NCBI RefSeq assembly: GCF_003428335.1
Contig: NZ_CP031704.1
Location: 3,534,001 to 3,598,000, forward strand
DNA length: 64,000 bases
Reading direction: 5' to 3'
DNA from: Solimonas sp. K1W22B-7
Lineage (GTDB): Bacteria > Pseudomonadota > Gammaproteobacteria > Nevskiales > Nevskiaceae
Shown here: positions 50,014 through 57,642 of the stretch, piece after piece
How the letters are laid out: each line of letters starts with the position of its first letter
Position numbering within the stretch: position 1 is the stretch's first letter
Program-made: the position numbers and the translations under genes
Notes under the pieces: generated by a model
Seen by the model: the letters and a program-made list of their open reading frames with translations, nothing else
Told to the model about the DNA's origin: nothing
Database searches by the model: none

Positions 50014-51063
50014 CTATGGCGAGTGCGGCGATCTCATGTCATGCCGTCTTCGATAAGTACGCGGCGAATCTGCTGTCCATCGCTTGAAAGCCCGGCTGAA
50101 GGTACTTAGCTCTGCGTAGCCGAGCAGAGAGGCAATTTCAGTCAAACTCAGGTGATCCTGCGCGAGATACTGAAGTGCAAGATCCCGCCGAATAATCTCG
50201 ACCATCTCGTCAAAACTGCTCCCGCCATCGGCAAGCCGTCGCTGCAGTGTCCGCACAGAAACCTTCAATTGGGCGGAGCAATCCTCGATGGAACAGTCCC
50301 CATGCGGCAACGAACGAACGATCTGCCTGCGCGCATCATCAGGCAGATCAATCCTTGTTTCGGCCTTGCTTCGACTGGCCGAGTCTCTGGCCACGAGTGC
50401 GGACAACGAAGCGGAGCTCGCACTTCCGAAAAGAGCCTTTGGAAAAACCAATCCATTGAAACTTTGCGAGAAATGCACCGGAGCGCCGAACACGCGGTTA
50501 TGAATGGACGTGTTTTTCGGAGCAGCATGCTCGAAATGAACAGCCACGGGCACCCAGTCTGGCTTGCCGGTTATTCTTCGGCCGAAGCGGAGCACATTGG
50601 CGAGCGCCAGTTCAGCTTCCTGCCGATACTGGATGACAAAGGGCTTGCGCACTGAATAGCTGCAGATCGCATGCTGACCAACGATCAGAAACTCGAGCCT
50701 CGCTCCCTCGTGATGATGGGAGAGGTGGTCCATTCCCGCTTGTATGGCGGTCGTCAGATCCGGCGCCTTCAACACAATATCGGCAAACTGACCGAAGCTC
50801 GAAAATGGCAGGCCGCGACTGAGATGAAGGCCAACGGCGCCGTCCGGGACCAGGAGGGACGCCGCTTCAAGCAGAGAAAGATAGCAATCGACCGGGATTC
50901 TCCGATCCGAATCCTTCAAAGCCTCAGGGTCGAGACCGACGCTCGAGCACAAGGAGCTTAAGGCCTGCGGCTGGTGGCGCAGGAGCTTCTCAAGCCCGGT
51001 CAGCGCACCTACGCGTATCGTAGCCGGACTCGCGGTATCGACTGGGCGGGAGAGTACCGGCAT
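50014..51063 (-). CDS. AraC-family transcriptional regulator
   Basis: 349 residues. Arabinose-binding-like sensor domain (FSSFGQFADIVLKAPDLTTAIQ, PVAVHFEHAAPKNTSIHNRVFGAPVHFSQ) and a C-terminal AraC helix-turn-helix (VSVRTLQRRLADGGSSF, LTEIASLLGYAELSTFSRAFKRW). Upstream of and in line with the MFS-SDR pair, which it probably controls. Composition matches that pair rather than the flanking genes. Confidence 0.87.
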   Translation of the reverse strand: MPVLSRPVDTASPATIRVGALTGLEKLLRHQPQALSSLCSSVGLDPEALKDSDRRIPVDCYLSLLEAASLLVPDGAVGLHLSRGLPFSSFGQFADIVLKAPDLTTAIQAGMDHLSHHHEGARLEFLIVGQHAICSYSVRKPFVIQYRQEAELALANVLRFGRRITGKPDWVPVAVHFEHAAPKNTSIHNRVFGAPVHFSQSFNGLVFPKALFGSASSASLSALVARDSASRSKAETRIDLPDDARRQIVRSLPHGDCSIEDCSAQLKVSVRTLQRRLADGGSSFDEMVEIIRRDLALQYLAQDHLSLTEIASLLGYAELSTFSRAFKRWTADSPRTYRRRHDMRSPHSP

Positions 51064-51285
51064 GCGGTCAACCGAGCTTACCTGGGTGCTGCGTATCGTG
51101 ATCGAACGAGCTTACCTTTAGCAAATTCAGCCCCCACCGGTTAGGCACTCACCATATGTCCGTCAGAGGCCGACAGGGCGCTCGCGGTAAATATGGCGCA
51201 TTCAGTCGACGACGACTTGGCTTTTGGTGCCATATCGATCCCTGACGGCCCTCTTGAATGTACTCGTCGTCGCCGACAGCGCGCC

Positions 51286-52746
51286 CTACTTCACCGCGCC
51301 GATGAACTTCATCGCCCCGTCGTCCAGGTCGCCCAACTTCAGCGTGGCCAGGTCCAGGGCATAGTTCTGGTGCAGCTTCCAGGGCGTGCGCGAGCCCTGG
51401 CGCGGGAACTGGTCGATGGCGCGCTGCACGTAGCCCGAGGAGAAGTCCAGGAAGGGCACTTCGGTAATCGTGGAATCGTCGTTGTGCGGCGTGCAGTGCG
51501 TGTAGCCGAGCCGGTCCATGTGGTTGATCAGGCGGCAGACGTATTCGCAGCTGAGATCGCACTTCAGCGTCCACGAGGCATTGGTGTAGCCCAGGGCGAT
51601 GGCGAAGTTCGGCACGCCGCTGAGCATCATGCCCTTGTAGCTGAGCGTCTTCGACAACTCGATCGGCACACCGTCCACCACCAGCTGTGCACCGCCGATG
51701 GCCAGCAGGTTGAGCCCGGTGGCGCTGACGACGATGTCGGCCTCCAGCTCCTGTCCGGACTTCAGGCGGATGCCCTTTTCGGTGAAGGTCTCGATGTGGT
51801 CGGTGACGATGTCGGCCTGGCCCTTGCGCAGGGCCTTGAACAGATCGCCGTTGGGCACCAGGCAGAGGCGCTGGTCCCAGGGGTTGTAGCTGGGCTTGAA
51901 GTGCCGGTCGATGTCGAAGCCGGGACCGAGCATCTTTTCCACACCCTTGCGCACCAGCTTCTTGACCAGCTCGGGATGGCTGCGGCTGAGCTGGTAGAGC
52001 AGCATGCTCATCAGCACGTTCTTCCAGCGCACAATGGCGTAGGCCAGCTTCGCCGGCAGCACGCGACGCAGGAAGTTGGCGATGGCATCTTCCGCCGGCA
52101 GCGACAGGATGTAGGTCGGCGAGCGCTGCAGCATCGTCACCTTGGCGGTGTCGCTGGCCATGGCCGGGACCAGGGTCACCGCGGTGGCGCCACTGCCGAT
52201 GACGACCACGCGCTTGCCCTTGTAGTCCAGGCCTTCCGGCCACTTCTGCGGATGGATCAGTTGGCCCTTGTAGCGCTCCGCGCCGGGGTACTGCGGCATG
52301 TAGCCCTGCTCGTAGTCGTAGTAGCCGCTGCAGTTGTAGAGGAAGCTGCAGCTGTAGCGCGTGACCGCACCGTCCGGCCCCTGCGCTTCGACGGTCCAGC
52401 GCGCCTCGGCACTGGACCACGAGGAACGCAGCACTTTCTGGCGGAAACGGATGTGACGATCGATGCCGCCGTCCTTCGCCGTCTGGCGCACGTAGGACAG
52501 GATCGAGGGACCGTCGGCGATGGCCTTGGCCTCCTTCCAGGGGCGGAAGGAATAGCCCAGCGTGTACATGTCCGAGTCGGAACGGATGCCGGGATAGCGG
52601 AACAGGTCCCAGGTGCCACCGATCGTTTCGCGCGATTCGAGGATCGCGTAGGTCTTGCCCGGGCAACGGGTTTGCAGGTGGTGTCCGGCGCCGATGCCGG
52701 ACAGGCCGGCGCCCACGATCAGCACATCGAAATGTTCCATGCTCAT
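51286..52746 (-). CDS. Flavin-containing monooxygenase, Baeyer-Villiger type
   Basis: 486 residues from the ATG at 52746 (GAGGAG). FAD motif IVGAGLSGIGAG near residue 10; second Rossmann motif VVIGSGATAVTLVPA near 187; the BVMO fingerprint appears as YKGQLIHPQKWP with Tyr in place of Phe. WDLFRYPGIRSDSDMYTLGY is typical of the EthA/MO-like FMO group. NADPH- and O2-dependent oxidation of a ketone or heteroatom; relatives act on long-chain or steroid ketones. No cofactor partner gene is needed. Confidence 0.88.
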   Translation of the reverse strand: MSMEHFDVLIVGAGLSGIGAGHHLQTRCPGKTYAILESRETIGGTWDLFRYPGIRSDSDMYTLGYSFRPWKEAKAIADGPSILSYVRQTAKDGGIDRHIRFRQKVLRSSWSSAEARWTVEAQGPDGAVTRYSCSFLYNCSGYYDYEQGYMPQYPGAERYKGQLIHPQKWPEGLDYKGKRVVVIGSGATAVTLVPAMASDTAKVTMLQRSPTYILSLPAEDAIANFLRRVLPAKLAYAIVRWKNVLMSMLLYQLSRSHPELVKKLVRKGVEKMLGPGFDIDRHFKPSYNPWDQRLCLVPNGDLFKALRKGQADIVTDHIETFTEKGIRLKSGQELEADIVVSATGLNLLAIGGAQLVVDGVPIELSKTLSYKGMMLSGVPNFAIALGYTNASWTLKCDLSCEYVCRLINHMDRLGYTHCTPHNDDSTITEVPFLDFSSGYVQRAIDQFPRQGSRTPWKLHQNYALDLATLKLGDLDDGAMKFIGAVK

Positions 52747-52886
52747 CCGCTCTCCTCGCACACTGCTTATGGTTATGGCCGGACCATATCAGGAGCACGG
52801 CGTGGCTGACGCTGGCCGCAGAGACATGAAAGAAGGTTCAGGGAGCGCCGGGCGACAGCGCCGCGGCATCCCCTGTTCCCTGCCTC

Positions 52887-53624
52887 CTACAACTGGCTCA
52901 TGCCGCCGTCGATGATGATCTCGGTGCCGACGATGAAGCCCGATTCCGACGAGGCCAGGTGCAGCACGGTGGCCGCAACTTCTTCGACCTTGCCGAAGCG
53001 GCCCAGCGGGATCTGCGTCGCCAGCTGGCTCTTGGCTTCGGCGTCCATGCCGATTTTGCCGTGCAGCGGCGTGGTCACCGGGCCGGGGCTGACGACGTTG
53101 ACGCGCACGCCGCGCGGCAGCAGTTCCGCCGACAGGGTCTTGGCCAGTGAGATCAGCGCGGCCTTGCTGGCGGCGTAGGCCGAGGAGTTGGGCATGCCGA
53201 TGTGGGCATTGATCGAGCCGTTGAGCACGATCGAGGCGCCGGGGTTGAGCACCGGCAGCAGCGCCTGGATCAGGAAGTAGGCACCCTTGACGTTGGTGTC
53301 GAAGCTCTCGTCCCACATGGCCTCGCTCATGTCGGCCAGCGGCGCGAAACGGCCGACGCCGGCATTGATGAAGACCGCGTCGAGGCCGGTGCCCTCGGCG
53401 GTCAGGCGCGCCGCCAGCTCCCGCGCCTGGGCGAGGCTGCCGGCCTCGTTGCGCCAGGCCTGGGCCTGGGCGCCCAGGGTCTTGCGGGCCTGCTCCAGGC
53501 CGGCCTCGTCGCGGCCGGTGACGATCACCTTCGCGCCTTCGTTGATAAAGGCCTGGGCCGCCGCCAGGCCGATGCCGCTGCTGCCGCCGGTCACCAGGGC
53601 CGTCTTGTTGTTGAAGCGTTCCAT
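52887..53624 (-). CDS. Short-chain dehydrogenase/reductase
   Basis: 245 residues from the ATG at 53624 (AAGGAGA). Classical SDR: VTGGSSGIGLAAAQ near residue 12, NAGVGRF, Ser in LNGSINAHIG, YAASKAAL near 148, SPGPVTTPLHGK. Often annotated as a glucose/ribitol-type dehydrogenase, but the substrate is open. Divergent from the LysR gene starting at 53730, the usual sign of regulation by it. Confidence 0.9.
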   Translation of the reverse strand: MERFNNKTALVTGGSSGIGLAAAQAFINEGAKVIVTGRDEAGLEQARKTLGAQAQAWRNEAGSLAQARELAARLTAEGTGLDAVFINAGVGRFAPLADMSEAMWDESFDTNVKGAYFLIQALLPVLNPGASIVLNGSINAHIGMPNSSAYAASKAALISLAKTLSAELLPRGVRVNVVSPGPVTTPLHGKIGMDAEAKSQLATQIPLGRFGKVEEVAATVLHLASSESGFIVGTEIIIDGGMSQL

Positions 53625-53729
53625 GTCCGTCTCCTTCGTATTGGGCGAAATGCCGTGGAACCCATACTGGCGCGGTTCGTGGCGTTTTCCGTACCATGGC
53701 ACCGACGAACACATTCGAAGGAATCGAAC

Positions 53730-54647
53730 ATGTTGTCCTCCGACGAACTGGCCCTGCTGGAAGCGATCCGCGAAAGCGGCAGCCTGTCGCGCGCCGCCGC
53801 CCGCCTGGGCAAGGCACCTTCCACCATCTCGCATGCCGCGCGGCAGCTGGAGGGGCGCTTCGACGCCCTGCTGTTCGACCGCCGCCGCTATCGCCTGCAG
53901 CTCACCCCGGCCGGCCAGCTGCTGGCGCAGGAGGCGGCGCGGCTGACGCTGGACGTGGCGCGGCTGACCCAGCGCGTGAAGCAGGTGGCGGGCGGCTGGG
54001 AGGACCGGCTGCGCATCGTCAGCGACGAGATCATCGAGTTCGACACCCTGCTGCCGGTGGTGCGCAGCTTCCAGGCCCTGGGCTCGGGCGTGAGCCTGCG
54101 CTTCGGCCACGAGGTGCTGGCCGGCACCTGGGAGGCCCTGCGCGAGGGCCGTGCCGACCTGGTGATCGGCGCCACCAACGAGCCGCCGGCGATTCCCAAG
54201 CTGCGCTGGCATGAACTGGGCGTGATGGAATGGGTCTTCGCGGTGTCGCCGCGCCATCCGCTGGCCAAGGTGGCGGAACCGCTGGAACGCGAGACCATCG
54301 CGGCACACTGCGCCATCGTGGTGGCCGACTCCTCGCGCCGCGTCGATGCACGCGGCTATGGCGTGCTCGGCGGACAAGCGACGCTGGCGGTGGCGACGAT
54401 GCGCGCGAAGATCCTGGCACAGCGTGACGGCCTGGGCGTGGGCTGGCTGCCGAGGGCGCGCGTTGCCGCGCTGCTCAAGCGCGGCGAACTGCTGGAAAAG
54501 CGCACGGCCGATCCGCGCGAGCCGAACACGCTCTATGCCGCCTGGAGCGGTGAGCACGAGGGCCGTGCACTGAAGTGGTGGGTGGAGCAGATCCGCCAGC
54601 CGCGCCTGGCGGAACGGCTGGTGCGCGGGATCGACAGCTTCGCCTGA
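53730..54647 (+). CDS. LysR-family transcriptional regulator
   Basis: 305 residues from the ATG at 53730. N-terminal helix-turn-helix ELALLEAIRESGSLSRAAAR, LGKAPSTISHAARQLEGRFD, and a periplasmic-binding-like effector domain. The 105-bp gap to the divergent SDR gene should contain its operator, but no clear T-N11-A dyad stands out by eye. Confidence 0.9.
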   Translation: MLSSDELALLEAIRESGSLSRAAARLGKAPSTISHAARQLEGRFDALLFDRRRYRLQLTPAGQLLAQEAARLTLDVARLTQRVKQVAGGWEDRLRIVSDEIIEFDTLLPVVRSFQALGSGVSLRFGHEVLAGTWEALREGRADLVIGATNEPPAIPKLRWHELGVMEWVFAVSPRHPLAKVAEPLERETIAAHCAIVVADSSRRVDARGYGVLGGQATLAVATMRAKILAQRDGLGVGWLPRARVAALLKRGELLEKRTADPREPNTLYAAWSGEHEGRALKWWVEQIRQPRLAERLVRGIDSFA

Positions 54648-54656
54648 GCGGGTGGT

Positions 54657-55073
54657 CTACCTCTTCCGTTCCAGCAGGCCCTTCAGCGCCGCCAGGTCCT
54701 TGGCGACCCACTTGGCGTCGCGCGAAAACGTGGCGTCGTCCATGTCCGGCAGGCGGAACAGCGTCAGCAGCACCTCGGCGCCCGGGCCATTCTCGATCAC
54801 GCGCAGCGGGACATAGGCCACCACGCCGCCGGGCAGTTCCACGCGGTGATCGAGCACGCCGTAGTCGTTGCGTGGGGTGAACCAGACCTTCACCTGCCCT
54901 TCCGGCGCGGTGGCGATCCAGTGATCGCCCTGCTGCTTCAGCGAATCGGCCAGGCCGCTGGCCCAGCGCGGAAAATTGCGCGGCTGGTGGGTGAATTCGT
55001 AGACCTCGCGCCAATCCCGGTCGATGCCGATGCTGAGCGTGCGGGAAGCAAGTGTTTGGGCCATGATCGCCAT
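54657..55073 (-). CDS. SRPBCC-family protein
   Basis: 138 residues. START-like pattern: SIGIDRDWREVYEFTHQPRN, FPRWASGL, VKVWFTPRNDYGVLDHRVEL, LFRLPDMDDATFSRDAKWVA and a terminal helix. A ligand-binding fold of unknown ligand. Start at 55073 or at the second ATG, 55064. Convergent with the LysR gene (9 nt gap) and divergent from the quinone oxidoreductase gene. Confidence 0.8.
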   Translation of the reverse strand: MAIMAQTLASRTLSIGIDRDWREVYEFTHQPRNFPRWASGLADSLKQQGDHWIATAPEGQVKVWFTPRNDYGVLDHRVELPGGVVAYVPLRVIENGPGAEVLLTLFRLPDMDDATFSRDAKWVAKDLAALKGLLERKR

Positions 55074-55142
55074 CTCGAAATCTTTCCGGGGCGATATTGT
55101 GACGGCGCGGCCGTCTCCTGTCGCCCGGAACCTGGAGACAGC

Positions 55143-56117
55143 ATGGCCAAGGCGATCAGGATTGCACGGACCGGCGGACCGGAAGTGATGGAGTACCGCG
55201 ACGTGGACGTGGCGGCGCCGCTCCCCGGCGAGGTGCGCGTGCAGCAGGCGGCCTGCGGCCTGAACTTCATCGACGTCTACCACCGCAACGGCACCTATCG
55301 CCAGCCCCTGCCCGGCAGCCTGGGCCTGGAAGCGGCCGGCACGGTGCTGGAGGTCGGCCCCGGCGTGGAGCAGCTGCGCGTCGGCGACCGCGTGGCCTAT
55401 GCCGGCGGCCCGGTCGGCGCCTACGCCAGCGAGCGCTGCATGCCCGCGGCACCGGTGGTCAAGCTGCCCGATGCGATCTCCTTCGAGACCGCCGCGGCGA
55501 TGATGCTGCAGGGCCTCACCGTGCAGTACCTGTTCCGCCGCACGTTCATGCTGCGCGGCGGCGAGACCATCCTGTTCCATTCCGCCGCCGGCGGTGTCGG
55601 CCTGATCGCCTGCCAGTGGGCCCGCGCGCTGGGCGTCACCATGATCGGCACGGTCAGCTCCGACGAGAAGGCCGAGCTGGCGAATGCAGCCGGCTGCACC
55701 CATGTCGTCAACACCCGTCGCGAGAACTTCGTCGAGCGCGTCCGCGAGCTCACTGCCGGCCGCGGCGTGCCGGTGGTCTACGACGGCGTCGGCAAGGACA
55801 CCTTCACCGGCTCGCTCGACTGCCTGGCCAGGCTCGGCATGATGGTGTCCTACGGCGGCGCCTCCGGCCCGGTGCCGCCCTTCGCGCTCAGCGAACTGAG
55901 CTCGCGCGGCTCGCTGTTCATCACCCGCCCGACGCTGTTCGACTACATCGCCCAGCGCAGCGATCTGGAAGCGATGGCGTCGGAACTGTTCTACATGGTC
56001 GGCAGCGGCAAGATCGCCATCGACATCCGCCAGCGCTATCCGCTGGCGGAGGCCGCGAGGGCACACGAGGAACTGGAGGCACGCCGTACGACGGGATCGA
56101 CGATCCTGCTGCCCTGA
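55143..56117 (+). CDS. NADPH:quinone oxidoreductase, QorA-like (MDR superfamily)
   Basis: 324 residues, the length of QorA. Motifs: CGLNFIDVYHRNGTY near residue 38, LGLEAAGTVLEVGPGVEQLRVGDRV, HSAAGGVGLIACQWARALG (NADPH Rossmann loop near 144) and GGASGPVPPF. No zinc ligands, as expected for quinone oxidoreductases. Cytoplasmic reduction of quinones or alkenals. The gene begins 70 bp from the divergent SRPBCC gene. Confidence 0.9.
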   Translation: MAKAIRIARTGGPEVMEYRDVDVAAPLPGEVRVQQAACGLNFIDVYHRNGTYRQPLPGSLGLEAAGTVLEVGPGVEQLRVGDRVAYAGGPVGAYASERCMPAAPVVKLPDAISFETAAAMMLQGLTVQYLFRRTFMLRGGETILFHSAAGGVGLIACQWARALGVTMIGTVSSDEKAELANAAGCTHVVNTRRENFVERVRELTAGRGVPVVYDGVGKDTFTGSLDCLARLGMMVSYGGASGPVPPFALSELSSRGSLFITRPTLFDYIAQRSDLEAMASELFYMVGSGKIAIDIRQRYPLAEAARAHEELEARRTTGSTILLP

Positions 56118-56203
56118 GGACAAGCCTTGCCCCTCCCTCCGGGAGAGGTCGGCGCGAAGCGCCGGGTGAGGGACGCCACCGGCAGCGAGCGCGGCGGCTG
56201 ACG

Positions 56204-56488
56204 CTACAGCCGTCCCTCTTCCCGTTTTGCGGATGGAGAGGAATCCGCGGCGCAGAAGCGCAGCAGACGGTCACGTACTGATTCCCAGGGAATGGTCTTA
56301 CCAGTAGCCACTAGTCGCGCGTAGCGCTCGTCGGCAATGCGATGAAATTCCTCGCGCAGCATCGCTTGGCTGGCATTGGAATCAGACGCTTCCGGAACTG
56401 GTGGCGGGATCGGTGGCATGAACTCGCGATACGTCAATACAGGCACTGTACCGTTTCCTGCATGGCCAGTGCGCTTTCTATGGCCCAT
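56204..56488 (-). CDS. Small hypothetical protein, antitoxin-like C terminus
   Basis: Up to 94 residues; the start is uncertain (ATGs at 56488 and about 56420). The stretch EFHRIADERYARLVATGKTI followed by PWESVRDRL recalls short antitoxin-like proteins of prokaryotic addiction modules, but the evidence is only pattern. No toxin gene lies next to it: the downstream gap (56118-56203) is too short and the upstream gene is a lipase on the other strand. Confidence 0.35.
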   Translation of the reverse strand: MGHRKRTGHAGNGTVPVLTYREFMPPIPPPVPEASDSNASQAMLREEFHRIADERYARLVATGKTIPWESVRDRLLRFCAADSSPSAKREEGRL

Positions 56489-56576
56489 CCTGACAAGAGG
56501 ATTGTCCCCTGCCCCTCTGACTCCGGGCGCAGCGGAAGACTAGGGTAGCGGTCAGGAAAACCACCCGGGTCCCGCC

Positions 56577-57590
56577 ATGAACAAAACCCTGCTGCCGCTG
56601 CTGGCGGCCCTCTGTCTCGCCGCCTGTGGCGGGAATCCTTCGGGTGCTGCGCCAGAGGACACACTCAAGGAGGGCACCGCCCCTGCCGCCATGGACCTGG
56701 GGCCAGCGCTGCAGGTGCCATTGCCGGAACTTGAAAAGGCGCTGACCTGCACGCCCGACATGCTCACCGCCACACGCGACGTGGTGCTGATCACCCCCGC
56801 CTTCACCAACGACGTGGATTCCTTCGGCTGGAACTACCTGCGCCAGCTGCCGGCGCTGGGAATCCCCACCTGCAGCCTGGCCATTCCCGGCCATGGCTTC
56901 GACGACCTGCAGATCGCCGCGGAGTACGTGGTGCATGCCGTGCGCAAGATCAACGCGCAGAGCGGCCGCAAGCTGGTGCTGTTCGGTCACCAGCATGGTC
57001 CTCTGGACGAGATGTGGGCACTGAAATTCTGGCCCGACCTGGCGTCGAAGGTGTCCAGCTACATCTCGCTGGCGACGCCGCACAATGGCACCGTCGCTGC
57101 GAAATACGCCTGCATGAGCTTCCGCCGCTGCCCGCCGTCGGTCTGGCAGATCGCCGCCGGCTCGAAGTTCCTGGCGGCGCTCAAAGCACGGCCGCTGCCG
57201 CCAGGGCTGGCATACACCTCGATCTCCACCAACTTCGACGAGGTGATCCTGCCGCAACCGGCGGCCAGCGCCTTGCAGGGTGGTACTCAGATCGTGCTGC
57301 AGCAGCTCTGCGCCGGGCGGCCGATCGAGCACTTCACGATCCTGGCCGATCGCGTGACCTACGAGTTGGTGCTGGACGCCATCAACCACCCCGGCCAGCC
57401 CGCCGACCCGGCGCGCCTGGAGCCTGGCTTCTGCTCGGGGCCGCTGTACATGCCGGGCGTGATCAACCCGGCCAGCGCCATCGCCGCGTTGAAGGGCTTC
57501 GGCACTTTCTCCTTCGACTTCCTGATCGCCGTGCCGGTACGCGGCCTGGCGCAGGAACCGCCGCTGCGCGAATACGCGCTGGGGCCGTAA
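56577..57590 (+). CDS. CalB-like lipase family lipoprotein lacking the nucleophile serine
   Basis: 337 residues, lipobox LAAC (Cys17). The body follows Candida antarctica lipase B: TPAFTNDVDSFGWNYLRQL, IAAEYVVHAVRKINAQSG, FWPDLASKVSSYISLATPHN, CPPSVWQIAAGSKFLAALK. The catalytic Asp (DEV at 221) and His (IEHF, His252) positions are kept, but the nucleophile elbow GxSxG reads GHQHG (137-141), with Gln139 where Ser is expected. It may be catalytically dead or use another residue. Ends just before a bidirectional terminator. Confidence 0.75.
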   Translation: MNKTLLPLLAALCLAACGGNPSGAAPEDTLKEGTAPAAMDLGPALQVPLPELEKALTCTPDMLTATRDVVLITPAFTNDVDSFGWNYLRQLPALGIPTCSLAIPGHGFDDLQIAAEYVVHAVRKINAQSGRKLVLFGHQHGPLDEMWALKFWPDLASKVSSYISLATPHNGTVAAKYACMSFRRCPPSVWQIAAGSKFLAALKARPLPPGLAYTSISTNFDEVILPQPAASALQGGTQIVLQQLCAGRPIEHFTILADRVTYELVLDAINHPGQPADPARLEPGFCSGPLYMPGVINPASAIAALKGFGTFSFDFLIAVPVRGLAQEPPLREYALGP

Positions 57591-57593
57591 ACA

Positions 57594-57628
57594 GGAAAGA
57601 CCCCGGGACCGATGTCCCGGGGCCTTTC
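57594..57628. terminator. Bidirectional rho-independent terminator
   Basis: CCCCGGGAC, loop cgat, GTCCCGGGG with an A-rich left flank and CTTTCTC on the right. It lies in the 52-bp gap between the convergent lipase and TonB-receptor genes. Confidence 0.75.
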
Positions 57629-57642
57629 TCGCGCGGCTCCGA

